Part shown: piece by piece, positions 47,630 to 59,022 of the stretch
How positions within the stretch are numbered: position 1 is the first letter of the stretch
Layout of the letters: each line of letters begins with the position of its first letter
NCBI RefSeq assembly: GCF_947090775.1
Contig: NZ_OX352321.1
Location: 124,001 to 188,000 of the forward strand
Length of the DNA: 64,000 nucleotides
Reading direction: 5' to 3'
Source: Pseudarthrobacter sp. MM222
GTDB lineage: Bacteria; Actinomycetota; Actinomycetes; Actinomycetales; Micrococcaceae
The notes under the pieces: generated by a model
Databases searched by the model: none
What the model saw: the letters and a program-made list of their open reading frames with translations, nothing else
What the model was told of the DNA's origin: nothing
Made by a program: the position numbers and the translations under genes

Positions 47630-48256
47630 TCAGCTGCCCAGCTGCCCGCCGGAGACCTCGAGGTAGCAGGAACCGCAGAGCGATTCGTACCAGACGTCCT
47701 GGCCGTCGATGGCGACCTGGTCGCCGTCGAACACCACCTGGTTGCCGACCCGGCGGGTGTTGAAGATGGCCTTGCGGCCGCAGCGGCAAATCGTCTTGAG
47801 TTCCTCGACAGTGTGTGCGATCTCCAGGAGCCGGAGCGACCCGGGGAACGCGCGGGTCCGGAAATCGGTGCGGATACCGTAGGCGAGCACGGGGACCTGG
47901 TCCAGGACGGCGATGCGGAAAAGGTCGTCCACCTGGGCCGGTTCCAGGAACTGCGCCTCGTCCACGAGCAGGCACGCCACCGGCTGGGTATCGACATGCT
48001 CCAGCAGGGCATCTGGATCGTCCCCGTGCGCGTGGGCGGTGAACAGCTCCCGGACCGAAGCGCCGGCGGGGATCACGAAGTCCACCGGGCGGGTCATGCC
48101 CAGGCGGGACACGACGTCGGAGTCGCCCTTGGTGTCGACGTCGGGTTTGGCGAGCAGCACCCGCTGTCCCCGTTCCTCATAGTTGAAGGCGGCCTGGAGC
48201 AGGCCCGTTGACTTGCCGGAGTTCATGGCGCCGTAGCGGAAGTAGAGCTTGGCCAA
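47630..48256 (-). CDS. tdk: Thymidine kinase
   Basis: A 208-residue type II thymidine kinase salvaging thymidine. The P-loop is RYGAMNSGKSTGLLQAAFNY near residue 8, the Walker B-like VDEAQFL near residue 100, and the lasso-type CRCGRKAIFNTR plus CGSCYLEV supply the Cys ligands of the zinc site. The start is a TTG with AAAGGA five bases upstream. It is divergent from lysS. The C-terminus ends in a short stretch after the second CxxC. Confidence 0.93.
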   Translation of the reverse strand: MAKLYFRYGAMNSGKSTGLLQAAFNYEERGQRVLLAKPDVDTKGDSDVVSRLGMTRPVDFVIPAGASVRELFTAHAHGDDPDALLEHVDTQPVACLLVDEAQFLEPAQVDDLFRIAVLDQVPVLAYGIRTDFRTRAFPGSLRLLEIAHTVEELKTICRCGRKAIFNTRRVGNQVVFDGDQVAIDGQDVWYESLCGSCYLEVSGGQLGS

Positions 48257-48391
48257 GGGGGTCCTTTCAAAAGGGTCGCCCCCCGATTCTAAAGGCCTGT
48301 CCTTCAGCCGGATCTATTCCCGCGCCCCTCCGCGGCCGGTGCCGATCCGCCGGGACCCGGACGGGCGGAAACCCCGGTAAACTTGGGGATT

Positions 48392-49924
48392 GTGACTTCC
48401 CAAAACACCCCCGCCCCGAACACCGCCGCCGAGCTCCACGACGCCAGCGAGCAGACGCGCATCCGGATGGAGAAGCGCGCCAAGCTGATCGAGCGCGGCA
48501 TCGAGGCGTATCCGGTGGGTGTTGAGCGCACGCATTCACTGACCGAAATCCGCGAAAAGTACGCTCACCTGGAGGCGGACGAAACTACCGGCGACACCGT
48601 CGGCGTGACGGGCCGGATTGTCTTCATCCGGAACACCGGCAAGCTCTGCTTCGCCACCCTGCAGGAAGGCGGCGCCGACGGCAAGGCCGTCCGCCTCCAG
48701 ATCATGCTGAGCCTGGCCAACATCGGCGAGGAGGCGCTCGCGGACTGGAAGTCCCTCGTGGACTTGGGCGATCACGTCTTCATCAAGGGTGAGGTCATCT
48801 CCTCACGCCGCGGCGAGCTCTCCGTCATGGCCGATTCCTGGTCCATGGCGTCCAAGGCGCTGCGCCCGCTGCCGGTGCTGCACGCCGAACTGAACGAAGA
48901 AACCCGCGTCCGCCAGCGTTACGTGGACCTCATCGTCCGCGACGAGGCCCGCGAAATGGTGTACACCCGCGCCGCCGTCACGCGTTCCATCCGCGAGACC
49001 CTGCACCGCCAGGGCTACGTCGAGGTGGAAACCCCGATGCTGCAGCTGGTCCACGGCGGCGCCACGGCCCGCCCGTTCGAGACGCACATGAACGCCTTCG
49101 ACCAGAAGATGACCCTGCGCATCGCCACCGAGCTTTACCTGAAGCGCACCGTCGTCGGCGGCATCGACCGCGTCTACGACATGGGCCGCGTGTTCCGCAA
49201 CGAGGGCGTCGACTCCACCCACAGCCCCGAGTTCACCACCCTGGAGAGCTACGAGGCCTGGGCCGACCAGTTCGTCATGGCGGACCGGATCAAGGAAATC
49301 ATCCTCGACGCCGCCGACGCCGCCGGCGTGGGCCGCGTGCTGCAGACCGAAGCCGGCGAGATCAACCTCGACGGCGACTGGGCCTGGCTTGCCGTGTACC
49401 CGGGGCTTTCCGAAGCCGTCGGGCAGGAAATCACCCCCGACACCGCTGCCCCAGAGCTGCTCGCCCTCGCCGCGAAGCACGACGTCAAGGTCGACGCGAA
49501 CTGGGAGGCCGAAAAGCTCGTGGTGGAGCTCTTCGGCGAGATCGTGGAGCCGACCCTGATGAACCCCACCTTTGTCTACGATTACCCGCCGTCCGCGCAG
49601 CCGCTGGCCCGCCAGCACCGCGAAGATGGCCGGCTCATCGAAGCCTGGGACCTGATCATCGGCGGCATGGAGCGCGGCACTGCCTTCTCCGAACTGATTG
49701 ACCCCGTCATCCAGCGTGAACGGCTCACCGAGCAGTCCCGCCGTTCCGCCGCCGGCGACGCGGAGGCCATGCAGCTGGACGAGGACTTCCTGCGGGCCCT
49801 GGAGTACGGTGCGCCGCCGATGGGCGGGATCGGCCTGGGCATCGACCGGCTGGTGATGCTCTTCACCGGCGCCGGCATCCGCGAAACCATCCTGTTCCCG
49901 CTGCTGAAGCCGGAAGGACACTGA
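48392..49924 (+). CDS. lysS: Lysyl-tRNA synthetase (class II)
   Basis: A 510-residue class II lysyl-tRNA synthetase. An N-terminal OB-fold anticodon domain (TVGVTGRIVFIRNTGKLCFA) is followed by motif 1 in VEVETPMLQLVHGGATARPF, motif 2 in GRVFRNEGVDSTHSPEF near residue 270, and motif 3 in GIGLGIDRLVMLF near residue 490. Start GTG at 48392 has no ribosome site; TAAACT lies eight bases upstream, so a leaderless mRNA is likely. A small membrane protein gene follows two bases after the stop codon. Confidence 0.95.
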   Translation: MTSQNTPAPNTAAELHDASEQTRIRMEKRAKLIERGIEAYPVGVERTHSLTEIREKYAHLEADETTGDTVGVTGRIVFIRNTGKLCFATLQEGGADGKAVRLQIMLSLANIGEEALADWKSLVDLGDHVFIKGEVISSRRGELSVMADSWSMASKALRPLPVLHAELNEETRVRQRYVDLIVRDEAREMVYTRAAVTRSIRETLHRQGYVEVETPMLQLVHGGATARPFETHMNAFDQKMTLRIATELYLKRTVVGGIDRVYDMGRVFRNEGVDSTHSPEFTTLESYEAWADQFVMADRIKEIILDAADAAGVGRVLQTEAGEINLDGDWAWLAVYPGLSEAVGQEITPDTAAPELLALAAKHDVKVDANWEAEKLVVELFGEIVEPTLMNPTFVYDYPPSAQPLARQHREDGRLIEAWDLIIGGMERGTAFSELIDPVIQRERLTEQSRRSAAGDAEAMQLDEDFLRALEYGAPPMGGIGLGIDRLVMLFTGAGIRETILFPLLKPEGH

Positions 49925-49926
49925 CC

Positions 49927-50118
49927 ATGGAGTACATTGCCGTCCTGCTGCCCTCCGTCGTGGTCGGCCTGCTTTTCTGGTACGCCATGAAATCGATCTT
50001 CAACGCAGACAAATCCGAGCGCCAGGCAGAGGCGCGGGCCCAGGCCGAAGCCCAGGAAAAGGCCCGGCCGGCGGATCCGGGTTCCGCGGACGGCCATTCC
50101 CCCGGAATCGCCAAATAG
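49927..50118 (+). CDS. Small single-helix membrane protein
   Basis: A 63-residue protein with one N-terminal helix (YIAVLLPSVVVGLLFWYAM) and a charged, Ala/Glu/Gln-rich cytoplasmic tail (EARAQAEAQEKARPADPG). It starts immediately after lysS and probably shares its mRNA. Such a gene between lysS and lsr2 appears to be common in relatives. Function unknown; no conserved catalytic residue is visible. Confidence 0.75.
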   Translation: MEYIAVLLPSVVVGLLFWYAMKSIFNADKSERQAEARAQAEAQEKARPADPGSADGHSPGIAK

Positions 50119-50248
50119 GTCCTTTTCACTTCCGTCGATTTTCCTTGGCAGAAGCCTTTCCACTTTGACGTGCCGCCGCAAAGCGGAGGATACTTATTTC
50201 AGTACCTCCTGCTTTTGCAGTCCCCGTCCTTTTGGAAAGTGAGTCTTT

Positions 50249-50575
50249 ATGGCACAGAAAGTAAAAATCATCCTCGTTGATGATCTGGACGGGGGATCCG
50301 CGGATGAGACCGTCCGCTTTGGACTCGACGGCGTGAGTTATGAAATCGATCTGTCGTCGGGTAATGCCGCGGAACTCCGCTCTGCGGTGGAGCGCTTTGT
50401 TTCGCACGCACGGAAGACTTCCAGCGGCCGCGCTACACGGACGCGTATTTCGACCGGCCGCAACCAGGACTCTGCGCAGATCCGCCAGTGGGCAAGGGAC
50501 AACGGCTACGCGGTAAACAGCCGCGGCCGTATCCAGGCGGAAATTCAGGAAGCCTACCAGAAGGCAAATTCCTAG
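50249..50575 (+). CDS. lsr2: Nucleoid-associated protein Lsr2
   Basis: A 108-residue H-NS-like silencer that bridges AT-rich DNA. The N-terminal dimerisation part (KVKIILVDDLDGGSADETV, FGLDGVSYEIDLS) and the C-terminal DNA-binding part, SAQIRQWARDNGY followed by the AT-hook-like RGR in NSRGRIQ, are both present. GAAAGTGAG upstream gives a fair ribosome site. It ends in a good intrinsic terminator. It is expected to repress laterally acquired AT-rich genes elsewhere in the genome. Confidence 0.95.
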   Translation: MAQKVKIILVDDLDGGSADETVRFGLDGVSYEIDLSSGNAAELRSAVERFVSHARKTSSGRATRTRISTGRNQDSAQIRQWARDNGYAVNSRGRIQAEIQEAYQKANS

Positions 50576-50599
50576 AACTTCAGCCGCTTCCGCTCTAGA

Positions 50600-50637
50600 A
50601 GCCCCACTCCGCCATAAGGCGCGGGTGGGGCTTTTTC
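50600..50637 (+). terminator. Intrinsic terminator of lsr2
   Basis: AGCCCCAC (50600-50607) pairs with GTGGGGCT (50625-50632), followed by a T-rich tract TTTTTC. A classic Rho-independent terminator just after the lsr2 stop. Confidence 0.9.
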
Positions 50638-50727
50638 ATTGACATTTAGGACCACGTGCCGCCGGCGATTCCCCTGCCCTGCTTTTGAAACCTTGCCGAC
50701 CGCCCGATGCGGCGTACCTTAAACCCA

Positions 50728-50764
50728 CCCCGCCGCCGCGTCGTTATACGACGCGGCGGCGGGG
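50728..50764. repeat. Perfect 17-bp inverted repeat (hairpin)
   Basis: CCCCGCCGCCGCGTCGT (50728-50744) and its exact complement (50748-50764) flank a TAT loop. There is no T-run, so it is not a typical terminator. It lies about 90 bp after the lsr2 terminator and about 65 bp before the possible small gene. Confidence 0.75.
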
Positions 50765-50831
50765 CTTGAGCACCGGATTGGGACGCCCGTTCGATTTCCC
50801 CGCACGAATCGATTCATGGCGGGAGATTCCA

Positions 50832-51032
50832 ATGTCTGAAATTCAGAACCCGAACGGGACCCTTGCGGAGCGTGCCGGACCACCGGCAATTCTTTCCGGC
50901 CACCGGAAACGCGGCTCCAGGCTTTCTGCGCTGCTGGCCGTGCTCGTGTTGCGGGCGGCGCCCGGGGGCTCGGCATCCTGGCGCAGGGCTCGCCGTCGTC
51001 CGCCGCGGCGGTGCCGCGCTGGACGCGATTGA
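50832..51032 (+). CDS. Possible small protein or gene remnant
   Basis: A 66-residue open frame starting MSEIQNPNGTLAERAG, with GGGAG six bases before the ATG and a short hydrophobic stretch (LSALLAVLVL) after a basic segment. After that the frame becomes Arg/Pro-rich and looks out of phase. A neighbouring frame continues with a more protein-like sequence, so this may be a decayed or frameshifted secreted-protein gene. No homologue is recognised. Confidence 0.3.
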   Translation: MSEIQNPNGTLAERAGPPAILSGHRKRGSRLSALLAVLVLRAAPGGSASWRRARRRPPRRCRAGRD

Positions 51033-51145
51033 ACAGCCCGCAGACCGTCAATCACTCCCCACGGTTTCCCCTGTGGCGAACAAGCCACAAATCCGCAACC
51101 CGGCCACGTAGCATCAAAGTACGTCGTAGCTAGGAGTGTGGCGAA

Positions 51146-53638
<2,493 letters not shown>

Positions 53639-53649
53639 GCGCTAACCCC

Positions 53650-53689
53650 AAAGGCCTCGCCGTTCCCGAAAGGGAGCGGCGGGGCCTTT
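53650..53689 (+). terminator. Intrinsic terminator of clpC
   Basis: AAAGGCCTCGCCG (53650-53662) pairs with CGGCGGGGCCTTT (53677-53689), and TCCC-GAAA-GGGA caps it with a GNRA loop. It lies 11 bases after the stop codon. The T-rich 3' arm supplies the T-run. Confidence 0.88.
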
Positions 53690-53766
53690 CGCGTTGTCCC
53701 TCGCCTACAGCTCGACACCGGCGCCATTTGCCGCTCGCTCGCCCGGGGTTGAGATCGGCGCTGCCA

Positions 53767-53840
53767 GCTCGGCTATTGGCCACAAACGGCCGGAAAATAG
53801 CCGCGTTTAGCGGCCATATGCGGCAAATGGTGAAGGTGCA
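53767..53840. repeat. 74-bp intergenic repeat, copy 1
   Basis: Matches the copy at 53963-54036 at 72 of 74 positions. It contains several short inverted pairs (GGCC-ACAAAC-GGCC, CCGC-GTTTA-GCGG, GGCCATATGC), suggesting a structured element, and is more AT-rich in places than surrounding DNA. Confidence 0.7.
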
Positions 53841-53962
53841 TCCGGCTCCGCCGTCGTGTCAATGCGGGCGCAAGCCGCGCTGGGGCCCTCCCCAGATTCA
53901 AGACACACAAATACCTGAGGCGCGTGCAGCCCGGCGCCTGCCTGCCGAGTTCGCGCCCGCTC

Positions 53963-54036
53963 GCTCGGTTATTGGCCACAAACGGCCGGAAAATAGCCGC
54001 GCTTAGCGGCCATATGCGGCAAATGGTGAAGGTGCA
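53963..54036. repeat. 74-bp intergenic repeat, copy 2
   Basis: Second copy of the element at 53767-53840, in direct orientation and 196 bp downstream. The two differences are C/T changes, one of them in the loop of the CCGC/GCGG hairpin. Confidence 0.7.
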
Positions 54037-54225
54037 GCCGTCAGCGCCGCCGGGCGAATCGTGCCGCGGCCGGGGGTGCCACCGGCGAAGGGTGCGAGAC
54101 CCGCAGAACCGCGGATGTCGTCGAACCGCGGCCGGGACGAAAGCCGCCGGCGGAGGTCTGAAAGTAGTGTTTCACTCTTAGTGAACTTGGTGTGATCCGC
54201 GCCACGGGGGGTGTTGAATCGGGGC

Positions 54226-56382
54226 ATGGCTTCCTTTGATTCAGTGATCCTGAACGAAAAACCGGAGACACCCTTCCATGACCTGGACCATTACCTGGCG
54301 ATTCCGCGGGTGAGCGGCCTGGCATTGAGCCCCGACGGCGGGCGGCTGGTCACCACCGTGGCCACGCTCAATTCCAAGGGCACCGAGTACTGCACCGCGC
54401 TGTGGGAGCTGGATCCTGCCGGCCAACAGCAGGCGCGCCGGATCACCCGCAGCGCCAAGGGGGAGGCCGGAGCGGTCTTCGCAGCCAACGGCGATCTTTA
54501 CTTCACCTCCGCCCGGCCCGACCCGGAAAGCCCGGACGATGATCCCATCAGCGCGCTGTGGATGCTGCCGTCCACCGGCGGGGAGGCCCGGGTGGTGCAT
54601 TCCCGTGCCGGGGGAGTGAGCGCGGTGCTGGCCGCAAAGAGCGCCGACGCCCTGTTCGTGGCGGCCTCGGTGCTGACCGGTTCCGCGGATGAGGACAGTG
54701 ATGAGGAGCGCCGCAAGGCACGCAAGGACAACAAGGTCGCCGCCATCCTGCACAGCGGGTATCCCGTGCGGTTCTGGGACGCCGACCTGGGTCCGGACCA
54801 GCCGCGGCTCTTCGCCGTCGATCCGGGCGAGGAGAAGGACCCGGGCAAGCCGTCCACCGTTGACGCCGCCGCGCCCCGGAAGCTGCGCAACCTCACCCCC
54901 GACGCCGGCAATGGGCTCCGCGATGCCACCTCCGTGGTCAGCCCCGACGGTAAGACCATCTACAGCAGCTTCACCAAACCGCTCGCTGGCGCCGATTCCC
55001 GCTCGGTGCTGGTCGCCGTCGACGTCGCCAGCGGGACCCGCGCGGTGTTGCTGGACACTGAAGGCATGAGCTACTTTCCGGGGCCGGTCAGTCCGGACAA
55101 CCGCACCCTCGTCGTGCTCAGCGAAAGCGACACCACCCCCGCCGCGGCGCCGCAGGTCAAGCTGCACCTCCTCGCCGTCGGGGACGCCCCGCCTGCGGCC
55201 GGCGAGTCATCGGATGCCGCAATGACGCCGCTCGTCCACGGCTGGGACCGCTGGCCCCGCCCCGAGGCGTGGCTGCCCGACGGGTCCGCCATCCTGGCGA
55301 CGGCGGATGAGGACGGCGCCTCTCCGGTCTTCCGGATCAGCGTCGCCGGTGAGCCGGGTGCGTCCGGTCAGTCCGGCGGCACCGGCCAGGTCACCCGCCT
55401 GACGTCCGATGCCGCCGCCTATACCGACGTCGTGGTCTCCCCGGATGGTCGGAGCGCCTACGCGCTGCGCAGCTCCTACGAGTTTCCGGCCGAAGCCGTG
55501 CGGATCGACCTCGCCGGCGGCGGCGTCGTCCGGCTCCCGGCCCCGGCCGAGCGCCCGCACTACCAGGGCGGGCTGGAACGCGTGGAGACGACGGCGGCAG
55601 ACGGCTCGCGGGTTCCGGCGTACCTGGCGCTCCCCGAAGGCGCCTCCGCGGGGAATCCTGCTCCGTTGCTGCTGTGGATCCACGGCGGACCGCTGGGCTC
55701 GTGGAACGCGTGGACCTGGCGCTGGAATCCGTGGCTGCTGGTGGCGCGCGGCTACGCCGTGCTGCTGCCGGACCCGGCGCTGTCCACCGGCTATGGCCAG
55801 CACCATATCCAGCGCGGCTGGGGCGAATGGGGCAAGGCTCCTTTCACCGACCTGATGGCCATCACCGACGCCGTGGTGCAGCGGCCGGACATCGACGAGA
55901 CCCGCACCGCTGCCATGGGCGGCTCCTTCGGCGGCTACATGGCCAACTGGGTGGCGGGGCAGACGGACCGGTTCAAGGCCATCGTCACGCACGCCAGCCT
56001 CTGGGCCCTGGACCAGTTCGGTCCCACTACCGACTCCGCCCAGTACTGGCTCAAGGAGATGACCGCCCAGATGGCGCTGGAGAACTCCCCACACAGGCAC
56101 GTGGGAAACATCAGCACCCCGATGCTCGTCATCCACGGCGACAAGGACTACCGCGTGCCGATCGGCGAGGGCCTGCGCCTCTGGTACGAGCTGCTCTCCA
56201 AGTCGCAGCTCGCCGCGGATGAGAATGGGGAGACCGATCACCGTTTCCTCTACTTCCCGGACGAAAACCACTGGATCCTGCAGCCGCAGCACACCAAGGT
56301 CTGGTACGGCGTCGTCGAGCACTTCCTCGCGCGGACGCTCCTGGCTAAGGATCTTCCGGTACCAGCCGAGCTGGGCCTTTAA
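54226..56382 (+). CDS. Prolyl oligopeptidase-family serine peptidase (S9)
   Basis: A 718-residue S9-type peptidase similar to acylaminoacyl peptidases. The first two-thirds form a beta-propeller with repeated PDG motifs (LSPDGGRLVTT, VSPDGKTIYSS, VSPDGRSAYAL). The C-terminal alpha/beta hydrolase has LLLWIHGGPLGSWNAW, the nucleophile elbow AAMGGSFGGYMANW near residue 568, and the Asp/His pair in HGDKDYRVPIGEGLRL and DENHWI. No signal peptide, so cytosolic peptide turnover is likely. I use the Met at 54226 instead of a GTG five codons upstream. Confidence 0.88.
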   Translation: MASFDSVILNEKPETPFHDLDHYLAIPRVSGLALSPDGGRLVTTVATLNSKGTEYCTALWELDPAGQQQARRITRSAKGEAGAVFAANGDLYFTSARPDPESPDDDPISALWMLPSTGGEARVVHSRAGGVSAVLAAKSADALFVAASVLTGSADEDSDEERRKARKDNKVAAILHSGYPVRFWDADLGPDQPRLFAVDPGEEKDPGKPSTVDAAAPRKLRNLTPDAGNGLRDATSVVSPDGKTIYSSFTKPLAGADSRSVLVAVDVASGTRAVLLDTEGMSYFPGPVSPDNRTLVVLSESDTTPAAAPQVKLHLLAVGDAPPAAGESSDAAMTPLVHGWDRWPRPEAWLPDGSAILATADEDGASPVFRISVAGEPGASGQSGGTGQVTRLTSDAAAYTDVVVSPDGRSAYALRSSYEFPAEAVRIDLAGGGVVRLPAPAERPHYQGGLERVETTAADGSRVPAYLALPEGASAGNPAPLLLWIHGGPLGSWNAWTWRWNPWLLVARGYAVLLPDPALSTGYGQHHIQRGWGEWGKAPFTDLMAITDAVVQRPDIDETRTAAMGGSFGGYMANWVAGQTDRFKAIVTHASLWALDQFGPTTDSAQYWLKEMTAQMALENSPHRHVGNISTPMLVIHGDKDYRVPIGEGLRLWYELLSKSQLAADENGETDHRFLYFPDENHWILQPQHTKVWYGVVEHFLARTLLAKDLPVPAELGL

Positions 56383-56426
56383 GTCCCTGCCGCCCGCCAG
56401 GACGGAAGCGCAACAGGGCTGCGCCG

Positions 56427-56438
56427 TAGGATTGGGCT
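56427..56438 (+). promoter_or_regulatory. -10 box placed for a leaderless transcript
   Basis: TAGGAT at 56427-56432 is followed by six bases and the GTG at 56439, as at the other leaderless-type sites in the window. Confidence 0.5.
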
Positions 56439-56948
56439 GTGACTGAACCGATCCGCATCCGCCCTGCCCGAACCAGCGACGTCGCGGCCATTAAGGCGCT
56501 GGTGGCGCCGCTGGCCGACGAGCGGATCCTCATGGCCAAGGAGACCGTGGCCTACTACGAAAGCCTGCAGGAGTTCCGGATCGCCGAAGCGGCTGACGGC
56601 GAAGTGATCGGTTGCGGGGCACTGCACGTTATGTGGGAGGACCTGGCAGAGGTCCGTACGCTTGCCGCTTCTGACGCGTGGCGCGGGAAGGGCGTCGGCC
56701 ACGTCCTCGTCGAGCGCCTGCTGGAGGACGCCCGGGCGCTCGGAGTGTCCCGGGTCTTTTGCCTGACTTTCGAGGTGGACTTCTTCAAGAAACACGGCTT
56801 CGAAGTCATGGCGGACCAGACCGCCGTCGACCCCGTGGTCTATTCGGAACTCCTGCGCTCGCACGACGAAGGCGTCGCCGAGTTCCTCGATCTGGCCCGG
56901 GTAAAGCCCAACACCCTGGGCAACACGAGGATGATCAAGACCCTCTAG
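56439..56948 (+). CDS. argA: Amino-acid N-acetyltransferase (ArgA-type GNAT)
   Basis: A 169-residue GNAT protein matching the short actinobacterial N-acetylglutamate synthase (Mycobacterium Rv2747 type). The acetyl-CoA motif is RTLAASDAWRGKGVGHVLVE near residue 77. CGALHVMWEDLAEVRT and FCLTFEVDFFKKHGF precede the conserved C-terminus VKPNTLGNTRM. This would start arginine synthesis from glutamate. The start is a GTG. No other arg genes are adjacent. Confidence 0.86.
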   Translation: MTEPIRIRPARTSDVAAIKALVAPLADERILMAKETVAYYESLQEFRIAEAADGEVIGCGALHVMWEDLAEVRTLAASDAWRGKGVGHVLVERLLEDARALGVSRVFCLTFEVDFFKKHGFEVMADQTAVDPVVYSELLRSHDEGVAEFLDLARVKPNTLGNTRMIKTL

Positions 56949-57385
56949 TTGTACGTCCTAGGCGTTTCGGGCCTACCGCAGGGGCGGCGGCGGATTCCGA
57001 GGGCGTGCCCTCTTCCCCTCTATAAAGTTGATGGATAAACTGATCCCGGCCCAGGGGGTGGGCCACTCAGCTTCCGGAGGCATAAATTGCACAGTCGCGT
57101 GACTTTTCCCGATTTCTCCGCATTCCAAATGACGGTTGCCGCCGTACCTTCACTGCCACGTCCAATTACTAGGGCACCGGACGGCGATGCCGCCGCCGTA
57201 ACGCCTCCGGCAGCATTTGAGACCGCGCCTCCGTTCTCCTGGCTGGGCGGCGACGCGTGGCCCAATTTTTCGGCCCGGGCAGACACGGCGCCGTGATTCG
57301 CGGGCGCGCCCGGAGCCTTTCGCGGACAAGACCCCGGTAGTAGGGTCTAACCAAGCAGCCAGGACACCAGCCAGGGAGCACAGCC
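56949..57385. other. 437-bp stretch between argA and dhaK
   Basis: Contains a promoter-like TATAAAG, a 6-bp hairpin, the possible small gene at 57087 and, near 57338, TAGGGT that could be the dhaK -10 box. No other gene is supported. Confidence 0.45.
57087..57296 (+). CDS. Possible small protein with TTG start
   Basis: A 69-residue open frame (starting MHSRVTFPDFSAFQMTVAAV) with a strong ribosome site, GGAGG, six bases before a TTG. TATAAAG at 57021 and a hairpin (GGCCCA-GGGGG-TGGGCC, 57048-57064) lie in front of it. The product has no recognised domain and includes an Ala/Pro-rich middle. An opposite-strand frame overlaps it, so the coding assignment is uncertain. Confidence 0.35.
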   Translation: MHSRVTFPDFSAFQMTVAAVPSLPRPITRAPDGDAAAVTPPAAFETAPPFSWLGGDAWPNFSARADTAP

Positions 57386-58387
57386 ATGAAGAAGCTCATC
57401 AATGATCCCCGGGCCGTGGTTGACGAGTCAGTGGAAGGGTTCGGGCTTGCCCATGCCGACCTGGTGACCGTCTTTGCGGACCCGAAATACATCGTTCGCA
57501 AGGACGCCCCGGTGGCCGGGAAGGTGGGGCTGGTCTCCGGCGGCGGCAGCGGCCACGAGCCCCTGCATGGCGGTTACGTGGGGAAGGGAATGCTCGACGC
57601 CGCTGTGCCCGGCGCCGTCTTCACCTCGCCTGCCCCGGACCAGATCCTTCCCGCTACGCTGGCCGTCAACTCCGGCGCCGGCGTCGTCCATATCGTGAAG
57701 AATTACACCGGGGACGTCCTCAACTTCGAGACGGCAGCGGAACTTGCGCAGGCGGAGGGAGTGGAGGTCCGCACCGTGCTGGTCAACGACGACGTCGCCG
57801 TGCAGGACTCGCTGTACACCGCCGGCAGGCGGGGCGTGGGCGGCACGGTGCTGGTGGAGAAAATCGCCGGCGCGGCCGCCGAGCGAGGGGACAACCTCGA
57901 CGCCGTCGCCGCCATCGGTGACCGGGTGAACCAGAACGTCCGCAGCATGGGCGTGGCGCTGACGGCCTGCACCGTCCCGCACGCCGGGGCACCCAGCTTC
58001 GTCCTCGAGGAAAACGAAATTGAAATCGGAATCGGCATCCACGGCGAGCCGGGCCGGCACCGCATCCCGATGGAAAACGCTGACGGCATCACTGACCGGC
58101 TGTTGGAGCCCGTCGTCAGCGACCTCGGGCTGGCCTCCGGGGACAACGTGCTCCTCTTCGTGAACGGCATGGGAGGCACCCCGCAAAGCGAGCTGTACAT
58201 CGTCTACCGCCGGGCCGCGCAGCAGCTGGCCGAGAAGGGCGTCACGGTGGCGCGTTCGCTCGTGGGCAACTACATCACGTCCCTGGAGATGCAGGGCTGC
58301 TCCATCACGGTCCTGCGCCTCGACGACGAAATGACAGCCCTTTGGGACGCGCCCGTCCACACTCCGGCACTCCGCTGGGGTGCCTGA
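57386..58387 (+). CDS. dhaK: Dihydroxyacetone kinase subunit DhaK
   Basis: A 333-residue substrate-binding subunit of PTS-dependent dihydroxyacetone kinase. [20 protein letters not shown] near residue 50 is the dihydroxyacetone-binding loop, and [17 protein letters not shown] near residue 215 holds the catalytic His that binds the substrate covalently. It receives phosphate from DhaL-ADP. GGGAG is seven bases upstream of the ATG. It is first of the dhaK-dhaL-dhaM operon. Confidence 0.94.
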   Translation: MKKLINDPRAVVDESVEGFGLAHADLVTVFADPKYIVRKDAPVAGKVGLVSGGGSGHEPLHGGYVGKGMLDAAVPGAVFTSPAPDQILPATLAVNSGAGVVHIVKNYTGDVLNFETAAELAQAEGVEVRTVLVNDDVAVQDSLYTAGRRGVGGTVLVEKIAGAAAERGDNLDAVAAIGDRVNQNVRSMGVALTACTVPHAGAPSFVLEENEIEIGIGIHGEPGRHRIPMENADGITDRLLEPVVSDLGLASGDNVLLFVNGMGGTPQSELYIVYRRAAQQLAEKGVTVARSLVGNYITSLEMQGCSITVLRLDDEMTALWDAPVHTPALRWGA

Positions 58388-58389
58388 CC

Positions 58390-59018
<629 letters not shown>

Positions 59019-59022
<4 letters not shown>

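Larger units (their letters stand above)
50576..51145. other. 570-bp region between lsr2 and clpC
   Basis: Holds the lsr2 terminator, a very stable hairpin at 50728-50764, a possible small gene at 50832-51032 and the clpC promoter. TACCTTAAAC at 50715 may mark a promoter. Nothing else is recognisable. Confidence 0.5.
53690..54225. other. Intergenic region with duplicated 74-bp repeat
   Basis: No gene is evident between the clpC terminator and the peptidase gene. Two copies of a 74-bp element occupy 53767-53840 and 53963-54036. An inverted repeat GTTTCACT-CTT-AGTGAAC near 54166-54185 lies upstream of the peptidase and could be an operator. Confidence 0.55.

Noticed and set aside
57020..57286. 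An 88-codon minus-strand frame between argA and dhaK
   Set aside because: It overlaps the plus-strand frame that has a good ribosome site, and it has no homology of its own.
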